From NCBI GenBank assembly GCA_947683425.1, contig CANTUQ010000050.1, positions 9,106,501 through 9,170,500 of the forward strand: a stretch of 64,000 bases of DNA, written 5' to 3'. A model generated the notes under the pieces. That model made no database searches. It saw only the letters and a program-made list of their open reading frames with translations, and was not told where the DNA came from. The position numbers were made by a program, and so were the translations under genes. This document shows positions 23,007 to 34,700 of this stretch, in pieces. The stretch comes from Excoecaria cochinchinensis (Eukaryota; Streptophyta; Magnoliopsida; Malpighiales; Euphorbiaceae). Each line of letters opens with the position of its first letter. Positions within the stretch are counted from its first letter, which is position 1.

Positions 23007-23564
23007 AAATAAATTAAAAAAAAACATAAATTGTGCCTGCCTCTTTCTTTTCTGTCTCGAAATTGTGTACATAAACTTTAATTAGGATGATCATTAGGGA
23101 TGAATTACCAATTGATTTTATTAAATATTAGGATTTTAGAAAATTTATTGAAATAATTTATTTCGAATTTAAAATTTCATCTAAAGTGACTATTGTTAAA
23201 ATATGTTTTTCTTTTTTCATAAATGAGAAGGATAAATTGAAATATTTTCTTAAAATTGAATGCAAAATTGTATGTACTTGTTGAGATATTTTAATTATAT
23301 TTGTATTTATTATTGTGTATATTTATATTGTAAATTTTTAAAAATATTGAATTATCCGAAATACAGTATTGTATTATCTTGTTTTGTTTTGTACCGAAAG
23401 AACCGAATAACCGAACTGAACTGTACTGAAAATTATAAGAATCGTACTGAACTGTACCGAAATTAATAAGAACCGAACTGTACCGAAATTTATAAGAACC
23501 GAAATTTCAATACAATACGGAGATTTGTATAGAACCGAACTGGACCGAACTGTGTACACCCCTA
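20741..23564. mobile_element. Non-autonomous hAT-like DNA transposon, copy 2
   Basis: 2824 bp with the same termini as copy 1 and a perfect 8-bp target duplication AAAGATAT (20733-20740 and 23565-23572), which assigns it to the hAT superfamily. The internal AT-rich tandem array is shared with copy 1. A segment of about 340 bp at about 22590-22940 is absent from copy 1, and its edges carry a GAATC repeat. No transposase frame is present. It inserted into solo LTR C after that LTR was in place. Confidence 0.92.
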
Positions 23565-24139
23565 AAAGATATCATAATAAGTATTTCCAAAGGGAAGATA
23601 TCATAACAAGTTATTCCCAAATGAATGAAATGTATATAAATAATCTAGCACCCCCGAAGGGAAGAAATTAAGTAGCAGCTGCTCTGGCCTTCTATAGACA
23701 TAGCTATCTATCAATAACCTAGACTGGCCAGCAGGCTTATAAATATATCAGAATTACTTATAGTCATATCGCATTCATACAAGCAACAGATAGCTAATGT
23801 AATATCCAAATCATAAGTTCACACTTCATAATCAAATCAGATTTATTTACAGGAATTTCATATCCATATACATATACTTTACTTCATGTGAAATCACATA
23901 AACATTAAATAACATTTGTGGTAACCAGACTAAGAATTCATATTTTAACATCAGGTCAATATTCATATAGCAAATTATGCTCATATATAGTTTAAATTAT
24001 AATTAATCATCATATCCTCATTGCTTAATCATTAAATAAGTAACATTTAATTTTCAGGCGTCTCTAAACACTTCGGAGCTAAATTAGAGGTGTGAAACTG
24101 TTTTAGGATGAATTGGTTAAGAGGGCAGAATTTACTCTA

Positions 24140-24243
24140 AAATACAGCCGTGTTTTATCAAAAGGACAGTTGTGTTCTCCAACCAGTTCGTCAGTCCATT
24201 TGCCAAAAACACAGCTGTGTTCTATTAAAAGCACATCTGTGCT
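24140..24243. repeat. Palindrome cluster of the ACACAGCTGTGT type in solo LTR C
   Basis: Two pairs are present. The first is ATACAGCCGTGTTTT then GGACAGTTGTGTTCT; the second is AACACAGCTGTGTT then AGCACATCTGTGCT. Within each pair the spacer is about 6-10 bases and ends in AAAA. It lies about 1.5-1.6 kb from the LTR 5' end. Confidence 0.75.
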
Positions 24244-25747
24244 TTCGAGCCAGTCACCAAAGGATACTATAATCAAGAAATTTCACTAGGTAAATGATAT
24301 TTTTAGGCAAAGATGTCTTTTAGACAATTGTTTTACTATACCTTGTGGTCATTTTGAAATACAAATCATCCAACTTGGACATCGGACCGAAGAGCTATGC
24401 TAAAAAGAACACTGACTGCTCTAATAGTGTTCCCCTTGACAATCCTAAATACTGGGCAGGAATTCAAGGCTACAATGTTTTGAGAATTTCTCCTAGAAAA
24501 TAGCATTTTTGGACAAAGATGTCTTATAACAAATGTTATACTATATCTCATGGTTATTATGGCATAAGAATTATTCAATTTGGACAAGTCATCAAAGAGT
24601 TATGCTCAATTGAACACAAACTGTTCCAACAGAAAAGACATAATTCAACCTGAACATTCAACTACAATTCCATACATCTTAGAGTCAAAATTAGATTTCC
24701 ATTACTTTTAAACATTTTTAGATCTATCTCTTAAGAATCTATAGCCATTATAATCATCAATTTTAGATAACAATAGCCCGAGTTATAATCAAATTACATA
24801 AACTGTTCATAAGAAATCCAAAACAGAGCTTCAACAAACACATGCAAAAATTCATACACTTTCAATCTAACCAAATATTCCTCGAACCAGTATTTCTCCA
24901 TTAATTCAATCCCATTTCATAACACAATTCAATTCAGAACCAACAAGCACATACACAAGTACACGTGAATAAATCCTAAACATGTTTTGTGCCAAATTTC
25001 TTCAAATCTTGTTCAATTACAACTCCTCTTCCTTCTTCTTATTCTTGACTTCATCAACTAATTCATAATCATACTCTCATTAATAATGATTTCTAACTCA
25101 TCTCTATAGAATTTTGATCCATCAAAAGAAGAAGAAAAGATGAAGAAAAGAACTAACTTACCAATTTATACTTCAATTACTTAATTTAATTAGCATGCTT
25201 GATTTCCTGAAACGTGACAAATTTATTGACATGAATCCAATTGAATAAAGGAGATACATGAGTTGCCTAAATTCTCGTCTCTTTGTCCATCGAGAATAGC
25301 TTTTCTAATGGTATCACTTACTGCTAGGTGTTTTCACCAAATTCTGCATGTTATATATTTATATTCTTGGTAAGCTTCTTCCTTCAATTCTACCGAAAAT
25401 GGCCATTTAAATGGCTCTTAATTTTCCACCTTTTAACTTGCTAAATGACAACTTATAAACTAACCACCTATCAAGCATTAAAGGATAATATCCTTTAAGT
25501 CCCTTAAATTATTCTTTGATCCTCTTTAACATATAATTAAACTCAGCTAATATTTATTGTCCCACAACATAATTCCATTTATGCACATTTAATATAGTTT
25601 AGTATTTTACCAACTTATGCAGCTTTTAAATAATGACAATTTCGTCCCTTTTAACGCGTCAAATATTTGAGCACACATTTTTAGTCACCATTTCACCCTA
25701 AACATACATCAATGCTACTAGGATGTATTTTGAGACCTTACAGTTTT

Positions 25748-26372
25748 CGATGACTTATGTATTTATTGATCCTCTTTAATACAAATGTTTTAAAGCTCTT
25801 AAAGTTATGTAGCACTACATCATTCAAAGCAAATGATTCTAAAATTACCACATGCATGTAAACGAGTTTATTTCTTATATTTATTTTGACATTAATCCAT
25901 TTAGTGAATTGGGCCTCCAACCCAACTAAAGAAGGACATTGATCATTCATCCTAACTTATTTTTATTGTCTGTAAAATACTAGGAAATTTGTCCTATTTT
26001 TATGTATTGATAACCTTTTAGGGAAAACTAAAATCCCCTTTTAGAAAACGTTGGTTATTATTAATGTATAAAGTTTGGAATATGATTTTCAGGATAAAAA
26101 AAAATTATTACATGAATAACAAAATATAAGATAATCCATACATCCAATTTTCTTAATCTAAGCAACACATATTTTAAGAATGGGGAATTATACCAGGGAT
26201 TATCATGTATATAAAGGACTATGAATAATATCAACATGGCATCATATCATGGCATTATACAAAATATGGCACTACATCATGGCATAATACGTAACGTAGC
26301 ATTATATGAAACAACATGTTCGAACAGACATGAAAGCCCATTCACCCATAGCACCAATACACTGATCTGCAT
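25748..26372 (-). pseudogene. Decayed sequence with a Ty1/copia pol fragment at its right end
   Basis: About 26300-26372 on the minus strand continues a copia reverse-transcriptase frame (DQCIGAMGEW) from the far side of solo LTR D. Further left the frame is lost and the DNA contains a repeated word (ATCATGGCATTATA, CACTACATCATGGCATAATA near 26240-26290). No intact gene is visible. Confidence 0.45.
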
Positions 26373-26737
26373 TGTAACGCCCCAATACCTCCTGGAAAGG
26401 TATCAAAGTCGCTACGCACGCATACACATACAAACTACACATACGATTCGCATAACAGTCCATTATCGATATCTCATAAGCGAAAAAATAAAACATCATT
26501 ATAACAAAACATACTTGCATAAACAAACATTAAATATTCATGTTACAAAATGTCATTTTCCTACATATTACATGCACATTCTCTATAACATTTTCAATTA
26601 ACATACAAAATATTCTTTACATCATTACTATGCTGTTCGATACAAAAAGAATCTCATCAAATACAAAAAAAAACTCCACGCTTCAACTCTTAGTGCCCTG
26701 CAGATGCACAACCCTCTATACCGGACCTGCATACCTA

Positions 26738-26770
26738 CACGGGAAAATACCCGTGCTGAGCGATGGCTCA
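26738..26770 (-). other. Conserved double hairpin in solo LTR D
   Basis: CACGGG/CCCGTG (26738-26755) followed by TGAGC/GCTCA (26757-26770). The second stem differs from the CTAAGCG/CGCTTAG of solo LTR A at paired positions, so complementarity is preserved. Confidence 0.78.
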
Positions 26771-27717
26771 ATGGGGATAGACAAAAGCATATAGACTTCT
26801 TACGAAGTCGCAAACATTACACAATATGCATATCAATAGTACTCATGCTTATCATATATTAACATTCATTAGCAAATACATCAAAATGAGCATACAATTA
26901 ACATAACTATAACATTAACATATACCTTCATGCACATAACTTCTATTTTTATCAACTATCATATACATAAATTGACAGCTTATCTTTATTACTCTCATAA
27001 TCATATACATGTACATTTAACATATCAACTTACTTTTATCATTTACATTCATCTAAATGTGCACAACATCTCTAGATTTAGTACACATCGCATACTATAA
27101 GTGATAGCATATCACCATTTTACATATACATTCATATACATATAATAGATCATAACTCTACTGATTCATTCATAATAAATATACAATAGCTATAGCCTGA
27201 ATTCACATCGATGGTGGATACATGTGCTCTGGATACTGACTAGCAGTATCAAACATCTGGAGACCGAAGTGTCAAATCTCTAGACACCAAATGGTGACAA
27301 ACTCTAAACCCAATCAGGGCCACTCTTGCAACTGCAAACTCTAATCCTTTATAGGCATGCCTATCTATCCACTACTGTGAATCCTTCAGACTCAACATAT
27401 AAACTCTAATCACTATATCATGTACTTTACATTACTCAATTACCCTTTTACAAACTATGAACACACATACATGTTTGTTTATCATTCATGCTAAACTTTA
27501 TCTAGCTAATATACTCATATTCATTTACTTGTTCATATAGTATACGTGCACATCATAAATCCATATTGTATACTAAGCATACCTAAAAACTCGTCAAGCA
27601 TAACACTTGCTCTCTTATATAAGCACATTTCAACTTTCACATGTATAATCATTCATAGTAAAATACGATACTTTATATAAAACATAACAATTAACATGTG
27701 TTCAAAGCTCTGAACTG

Positions 27718-27838
27718 GGTCGCGCCCGCGACAGAACCTAATTACATTGCTGTCGCGCTCGCGACAGATGTCATACTCATGATAATATGCCGAAATGGCT
27801 TCTGTTGCACCCACGATGAAACTCGCGCTCGCGACAGA
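27718..27838. repeat. Palindrome cluster of the GTCGCG/CGCGAC type in solo LTR D
   Basis: GTCGCGCCCGCGAC (27719-27732), CTGTCGCGCTCGCGACAG (27750-27767) and a partial CTCGCGCTCGCGACAG (27823-27838). It lies about 1.08-1.2 kb from the LTR 5' end, the same offset as in LTRs A and B. Confidence 0.85.
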
Positions 27839-28919
27839 ACACAACCTGACAACCTAAGCCTACGGAGCACTCTGTCGAGCCTGAACTCTGTGTTCAAACT
27901 CCCGAAACCACAAATCTTTAGCACATACTTTTCACATACATTCCGATATTCACATGTATGACTTCTAAATCAATCAAAACCATGTCACAATCACTTTAGA
28001 GTTATAAAACTCATCTTTTGACATAATCAAACACCAAGTCCATCGAAATGGCCTCTAAACAAATAATCACATGCCAATAACTTTCTCATACATAACTTAT
28101 AACAGCTTATAATTAACATGCATTAGCCAAAATTCTATCTAACTTCAAGTGGTCAATAAACATCAAGCTACTCATCAATATTAACACATACACAAATTTA
28201 CCACTAAAAGAGCTGTTAAACTATTTCAAAGTCCACAATTTCACAACTAAATCAAACATGCGTCTATCAAAGAAAAACAAATAGAATCCCAAACCTCAAA
28301 ATGAAGCTTGACAATTTTTCTCTTCTAGCTCAAACCTTGTCTTTGCCTTTAACTTTTTTCTCTTGTCCAAAACTTCTTGCACAAATCAACCAAGAACATA
28401 CACTTAATCCAATACTCAAACAATTCAAAATAAAAAACAGAACTAGTAGAGGAAAATGATACTTGAACATCCAAACCACACTTACTTTTCCAATTTATCA
28501 TTTAACTCTTCAACCCAATCCAAACTCAATTATTTAGAACAATCAACGAAGAAGAAGAAGCAAGAGTGAAAAGAAATTAAAGAACAAAGAGAGAGAGAGA
28601 GAGGGCAGAAATGGGGATTAGCTGGACCAAATGCATGCATAAATGAGGCCACATGCCTCTATTAACTCACTTATATTGCATGCAAATGACATGTGGCATT
28701 TCCTGCTCATGCCACTTGCCAAGTCCTTAACAATTTCCCATTTACTCCCTTAGCAAACTCTCCCTTAATCCCTAATAAACTCTTCCTTTCAATAACTTTT
28801 ATTCCAATTTTCAATTACGTTATTCTTTCCTACAAACTCACACTTACATAATTACTTTTGTACTCTCACTAATCAATTAACACTACAGATTCTTTTAGGG
28901 TACATTTTGGGTCATTACA

Positions 28920-29057
28920 TGCATCTATGCTAGAAACAGCTTCTTTATAGCTGTTAGGCCCTCTAATTGACAAAGCAAAATCCATAAGTTTTGCATATGT
29001 AAGAAGATTCCCATCAACTACATTTGCATATCTTTGTGGTGGTCTAATATGTCTCAT
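28920..29057 (-). pseudogene. Ty1/copia pol fragment (start of the reverse-transcriptase region)
   Basis: The minus strand encodes RPPQRYANVVDGN and NSYKEAVSSIDA, matching the segment just before and at the start of the copia reverse transcriptase (usual form RPPKRY... followed by P.SYKEA...D..W..AM..E). The motif is cut after SSIDA by solo LTR D and resumes at 26372 with DQCIGAMGE. Confidence 0.75.
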
Positions 29058-29079
29058 TTTTGCAATGCTATATCTTTGT

Positions 29080-29546
29080 TGTTACATAGTATCACGGGTT
29101 AACTTTCATATAAACTTTAGTCTAGTGCGGTATTAACAAATTTTGCTCCAACACAATCAAAGTAAGCAATTAAAAGCTAGTAAGTCTTTCCTTTAAATGC
29201 TTGACTTACGTTGGTGAAAGCTAAGCAAGCTAAGTAGGCTAAAGAAATCAAGAAAGCGCACAAGAGAGTTAGGAAAAATGCCTTTCTATTACTCAAAATG
29301 GGTGTGTACAACAAATGGGTCTTAGGCTATTTATAAGCCTTCACATCCTTAATGGATGGTAAGGACTAATTTGATCCTATGATCTATATTAGCTATCTAG
29401 AATTCTTTAAAGAAATATGTAGATATTTACATGTATGAAAAAGTATAGGACATTCTAGAAAATATTATAAAACTATAAAGAATAATCTATGAACATAAGT
29501 GCCTACCAGACCTTCTTTGTACCAGCAAGAAGAAAATTCGATAACA
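29080..29546 (-). mobile_element. 3' LTR of a gypsy-like retrotransposon
   Basis: 467 bp with TGTTATCG (minus strand, 29546) and ATGTAACA (29080) as inverted ends. The minus strand has a TATA box (TTATAAATAG, near 29325-29335). It is preceded on the minus strand by a polypurine tract AGGTGGGGAAGTA (29547-29559), so it is a 3' LTR. No matching target duplication was found on both sides, consistent with a truncated element. Confidence 0.65.
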
Positions 29547-29670
29547 TACTTCCCCACCTAATTGGACGATGTCCTTGTTGCCTTTAAGTCTTTGTACACT
29601 TGAATTTACTCCTTGAATTGCCACAATTGTTGGATAGGCTCCCAATCGGCTTCATTTTTGGGACGTTTTT
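29547..29670 (-). pseudogene. C-terminal remnant of gypsy pol (chromodomain-like) and polypurine tract
   Basis: The minus strand reads KNEADWEPIQQLWQFKE just before a stop, similar to the end of a retrotransposon chromodomain (EA.WEP...L..F). It is followed by a short tail and the polypurine tract of the adjacent LTR. Only about 110 bp of the internal region is left. Confidence 0.5.
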
Positions 29671-31011
29671 TCTATTTTTGAAGGGATTTAAAGCTCATGC
29701 ATAACAGAAAAATAATTTAAATCTCATAATATAAGATCTTATTATAAAAATAGCAAAACCTAACTAAAAGATTCGAAATCTTTTACCTTTGCGGTTTGTT
29801 GTTCAGTTGAATTACATTTGCACCGGATTGTCGCAAACCACTAGTGTCCAAATAATGGCTACCTGCAAATGTATCCATACTAGAAAAAAAGGTCTAAGAA
29901 CACTCTAAAGGAAATGCAATGACCAAAATTAGGATAGAGACTAGTAATCCTAATTCGGCTAGAGAGAAAATAGAGATTTTCTTTTATGGTTTGGAGGCTA
30001 TTGAATGTGTTATCCTAATTTCGAATTTAAAGTGTATTTATACACCCTTAAGGTCAGCTTAGGATTAGGTTCAGATGATTGTATATTTAGATTGGGTTTA
30101 GTGCATTTAACTGGGCTTAAGTGACACTCACTGGCCTAATATACCATTTATGCGCATGGGTCCTTAAGTGGCTTTTTCTGTGCAACTAACTTGGGCTCTA
30201 GGCCAATGTTAGCTTATGAGTAGCCTTTTGATATTTAATTAGACTCCTATAACATTTATTATGTGTAATTAAATTCCATCTAGGCCCTAAAGAAAAAATC
30301 CTCAGGCCCTTTTTGAGCTTTCAAGCCCTAAATGACTCCAAATTAATTTCTCCTTTTGATTCTCTGATAAAATAAGTTCCCATGATATCACATGTCATTC
30401 CTGTACATTTTATTTCACCTCGAACCTTATTTTTGCTATTTGTGTAACCCTTTAAGCTTCCTGTACATGTTGGTAGTATAAAATATAACTAAAAATTCTA
30501 GTTGAATTGAGACTTTTATGATTTAAACTTTTTGAAATCATATTATCAAATCTCAATTGATATTTACCATATATTAATATACAAATCATGAGAGACTTAT
30601 AGTAAAACATTATGACTATTTAAATGACAAGAATTTAGTGGTTTCCACTTTTACTCTTTCATATCAAGTTACCATGCAATTGCTTATTTTAACATTTTCT
30701 ATTCTTATTCATAAATTGAATATGTATATGTATCAATTTATTCATGATCTTATTGTATTTTCATACTTTTATTTTTATTCCCAAAATGCCACGGTGAATC
30801 TTATTCACCTTGCATTCCATTTTGGTTACGGGTTTTTGAACAAAGAAGAATTAGAATATTTGAGATAAAATTTTCCACTATTATTAGAGTGATAATTTTT
30901 TTATTGATCATTTAACTACTTTCAAGTATTTCATAATATAACAAATCTCTAAGCTATGTATACTCTTTGGAGAAGTAAAAGTATACGAGTCAAAGTAATA
31001 CTTACTTGAAT
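29671..31011. other. Intergenic, possible LTR-like remnant, no gene seen
   Basis: AT-rich DNA with only short chance frames. 29750-30350 has LTR-like features on the minus strand, including GTGTATAAATACAC near 30030-30045, but neither ends nor coding sequence could be fixed. Confidence 0.35.
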
Positions 31012-31129
31012 CTCGTGGACAAAACACTTCTTCAAAAACTTCTAGATCTTGCCTTTTATCAAAAGATGGGGAACCAAATGATGATATGAAGAAGAAATTG
31101 AATACTGCGACACCAAGAACGCTCATCAT
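31012..31129 (-). CDS. Possible first exon of an unknown small gene
   Basis: On the minus strand two ATGs (31129) open a frame with a hydrophobic start (MMSVLGVAVFNFFFIS) and then a charged stretch (DKRQDLEVFEEVF), ending at a good GTAAGT donor near 31012. The start resembles a signal peptide or signal anchor. It faces away from the eIF3j gene 620 bp away, so the two could share a divergent promoter. No later exon was identified and the protein is not recognised; it may be chance. Confidence 0.25.
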
Positions 31130-31748
31130 AATTTTTTACAATTAAAGAGAGGAAAAAAAGAAAATGATAGCAACTAAGAGGGTAATCAGTTTAACAAAAA
31201 GAATGAGAGGACCTTTAATCGGCTGATTGGTGATCGGATGGTAATTACTACACTATTCGCTGCATCGAGAATACCGAATCACAAGCCAATCAAAATGTTA
31301 ATAAAAAAATAAAAATTATTTCAGTTATTATTATTTCTTTTTAAAATTTCAGTTATTTCTAATCCGAATCCTTCTAAAAAAAAATTTCTGCTGTCTATAA
31401 AAGAGCAAAAAAAAAAAAAAAAATACCTTGGACAGGTATAATTTATTCGATTTTCCCAGTTTTCTAGACATTTCTTCTCCGCTTGTCTCTCTCTAACTTA
31501 TACCTCTCTATTGTTACTGTCCCAGAACCCTAATAGGCTGCCACTACCCTACCAAACTATCGATCAACACCTCTACATACTCTTACTCGATTTTTCTTCT
31601 CCACGGTAACTCTCTTTCTCTTTAATTCTCATTCTTTTCTTCTTTCTTTCTCTTTTTCGCGCCGATTTAGGTTTTAATTGTCAGTATGCAAATTGCAGAG
31701 CAACGATTCTCACCGGAAAATTTTATCCAGCGACGGAGGAGTTCGAAG

Positions 31749-34700
31749 ATGGAGGACTGGGGTAAGAGTTCTTTTTTTTTCTTTTGGACTGTCTGTATTG
31801 TTTTCTCCATTGGGATTTGCGACGGAACTCGACATGTAGTTTGTAATTGAATTGTAAAGAGTGTCGATTTGGCAGGGAGAAATAGTATTTTGGGCTGAAT
31901 TAGCTAATTTAATTAAGTGGGCAAGAACTACCTATTTGAGGCTGTGGTTTTATGTCTGATCCATGCCTGTCTTGAAGTCGACTTGTAAGATTGATATCTT
32001 TGAGTTTAGTGCCAGGTGCTAAAAAACGAAAGAATCTTTGATGGTGATTGATTTGAGGGTGGTTAAATGGGTCTTCTTTTATTGCTGATTGAATGATGGA
32101 AATAAGTTATTAGATTAAGTGAAGCTCGACGTTAGACATGTGGTTGATTCTTCTCGGGCTGTCCACTCTAATTCCTGACATTTGATTCTCTACGTTTAAA
32201 GAGATTAATGACCTTGTTCTGTAGGTCGTTGCATTCCTCAAATATTGTAAAGGGTTTAAATGCATTTTTTTTTCTTGTTGATAATCTTTTACGTGCTATG
32301 AAGCAAACTGGTTCTATATGTTTTTGTTACGGTTGAAGGTGTTGTTCCCTGACTGCTGATTTTATCATGAGTATGCATTCATATTTCACATAAGAGTCTT
32401 ACATTCTGGATCATGTACTTTTTCGAATCAGTTTGATCATCTGATAGATCAATTACTTGAGGTTTTACCATATACTATGATGGTCAATAGTATAGGCTGT
32501 TTGTTGTTCGTAACCAATCAACAACTGTAGTCATTTGATTGGGGGTACATGGATTCTATGTGGCAAGATATGATGGAAAAACAGTGGATATGTTGTTCCC
32601 TCTCATTTTGATGTTGATAAATATCATTTGTTAATCTTTTTTATTTTTATATTTTATATCAGTTTTTCCTTTCACCATGTAGAACTTTACATATTTCTTT
32701 GCATAAGTTCACTGTGCATTCATGCTTTGAAATCATTGCATGTAACTTGACAAATTTGTAATCTTTTGTTGCAGATGACGAGCAAATTCCACCCCTCCTT
32801 ACAAAGCCGCAACCCAAAAGTACATGGGATGATGAAGATGTTGATGAAAATGATGTAAAGGAATCATGGGAGGATGAAGATGAACCAGCTCCGGTACGAT
32901 TGATAATGTAATCATGATTTGTTTTGTTTCCATACTTAGGAGATACACTTCCCTAACATTTGACCTCGATTAATCTATTTATAGAAAAACGATACTGTGC
33001 CAAGTATTTCATCATTTGCTTAATGCATTTTGATGGACACTTGAGTGTGCAATGTGAACTGATCACTATACCATAATTGGTAAATTTCTTGCGTCATTTG
33101 TGAACACAGTCTACCTTGTACAGAGGATAGATGAAGTGATGCCCCTCCACTGGACATGAATATACATGCTTCTATTTCTAATAAGAAATGGAGAGACAAA
33201 AGATGGACTTAGGATGAGCTGGGAATGAATAATGCCTCCCACCCTCCCTTGCTAACATCAGTCCATCCACTTTGTCTTTGAAAATGGTTGTGCAGTTGCT
33301 TGGATATACAGCACAGGAAGATAGCAGTTATTTGTTTTTCTTTAAGATGTTGGTTGTGTTGCTTTACTCAGCTATTTTTTTAAGGAGATTAAAAAAAAAA
33401 AAATCTTGTTTACAGAATTTGGCAACCAGCATTAACTTGTTGTGTGTAGGAAGTGCATTTGTATAATGCTAATTTGAAGATTAGAGGCTTAAATAAAAAA
33501 AAAAAAGTTAGAAGAGTAGGAAAACTGTTCAAGGAAAGCTGAGAATTGTAGTTAGTATAGGTTTTTAGATATCAAAGAGACAAAAATGCTAGGATATTTA
33601 CTCCTACAATGTCAACATTTTATTATCTGCAATTTATAAAATTCCTGTTTTCTTGTCTCAATGTTTCTGTCACATTATTGTTTAGTCTCCTTCCTGATGT
33701 CTTTGAATATCCGTATTCTAGTGTTGCCATGTGATAATTTAGCACTAAGCAGTCAAATGGATAAATTAGAAATGTCCATTGCTAACTCTCTCTCTCTCTC
33801 TCTCAACCACCCAGGTTTCCCACCTCACCGACACTTCCCTCTGTGTGTCTCTCTCTCTGCCTCCGCAACCACCCAATTCCCCACCTTACCAACCTTGCCC
33901 TTCTAAAATTATTATTTTTTTTTCCAATTTGTTAGTTTCCAATTCTTTGCAGCTCAAAGTTTTTGTGTTTGGTTGTTATTGCAGACGTTTGTTTGTAATT
34001 TGTTCATGGGATAGCTGCTGAGAAGGAATAAATAGCCTGTGGGATGGGTTGTGTTCATTAATGTGGCTGTTTTAGGTAGGAATTGTAGTGACTGCCAAGT
34101 TGTTGGTTGTAAGGGTGAAATGACTACTGGAAGACTACACATAATTCGATGTTGGCTACCACATAATAAACTCCTGAAAGCTGATTCTATTTGGTTCCCT
34201 TCTCTAAAACGTGCCCGTTATCCATACAACTGCACCTAATACAAAATGGAACAGCTCTTAGCGGATTTAATTTCTCTACATGAAAAGTGTAAACCTTTGA
34301 CACTGTAATTTATAAACACAAAGCATCGCATTCTCTTACCCTCTTAGATTGTATGTAACTAAAAAAGAACCTCAATTGCTCTTCCGTTTGCTCAGAGCCT
34401 TGATTTCTGATTGTAGGAGATGACCCTAAAATGTTCCCAATTTCCAATTTCAAATCATCTGCATTAAGAAACTACTTTGAATGTGCAGTTTTCAGATCAT
34501 CTGCGTTAAGAAACTACTTTGAATGTGCAGTTTAACTTTCTGGTGTTCATTTGTCTTCATGCTATGCGTAGAACTAGATGCTGGTGAAGTCTTTTCTGTG
34601 ATGATATTGAATCATACATGATCACAGAAGCATCCACAAAGAAATGAATGTAAAATTGCCAGATTTGTGCATGTCTTTTGCAAATAAGTCAAATATGGGG

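Larger units (their letters stand above)
19935..25742 (-). mobile_element. Solo LTR C, interrupted by hAT-like copy 2
   Basis: On the minus strand the element starts TGTAAGGTCTCAAAATACATC (25742) and ends AAGAGGTGTTACA (19935), with a perfect 5-bp duplication GTTTT (19930-19934 and 25743-25747). Without the nested hAT element and its 8-bp duplication it is about 2.98 kb. It has the family double hairpin (20332-20371) and a palindrome cluster (24140-24243). A stretch near 24299-24430 is repeated in diverged form near 24500-24625 (GGACATC/GGACAAG...GAGCTATGC/GAGTTATGC). No coding sequence is recognisable. Confidence 0.88.
26373..28919 (-). mobile_element. Solo LTR D inserted in a copia pol fragment
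   Basis: 2547 bp. On the minus strand it starts TGTAATGACCCAAAATGTACC (28919) and ends GGGGCGTTACA (26373), with a perfect 5-bp duplication TGCAT (26368-26372 and 28920-28924). The double hairpin is CACGGG/CCCGTG plus TGAGC/GCTCA (26738-26770). Three GTCGCG-type palindromes lie at 27718-27838. A (GA)n run is near 28590. There is no coding sequence. Confidence 0.92.

Noticed and set aside
26221..26601. 126-residue plus-strand frame
   Set aside because: It crosses the boundary of solo LTR D at 26373, so it cannot be an ancestral gene. Low-complexity composition.
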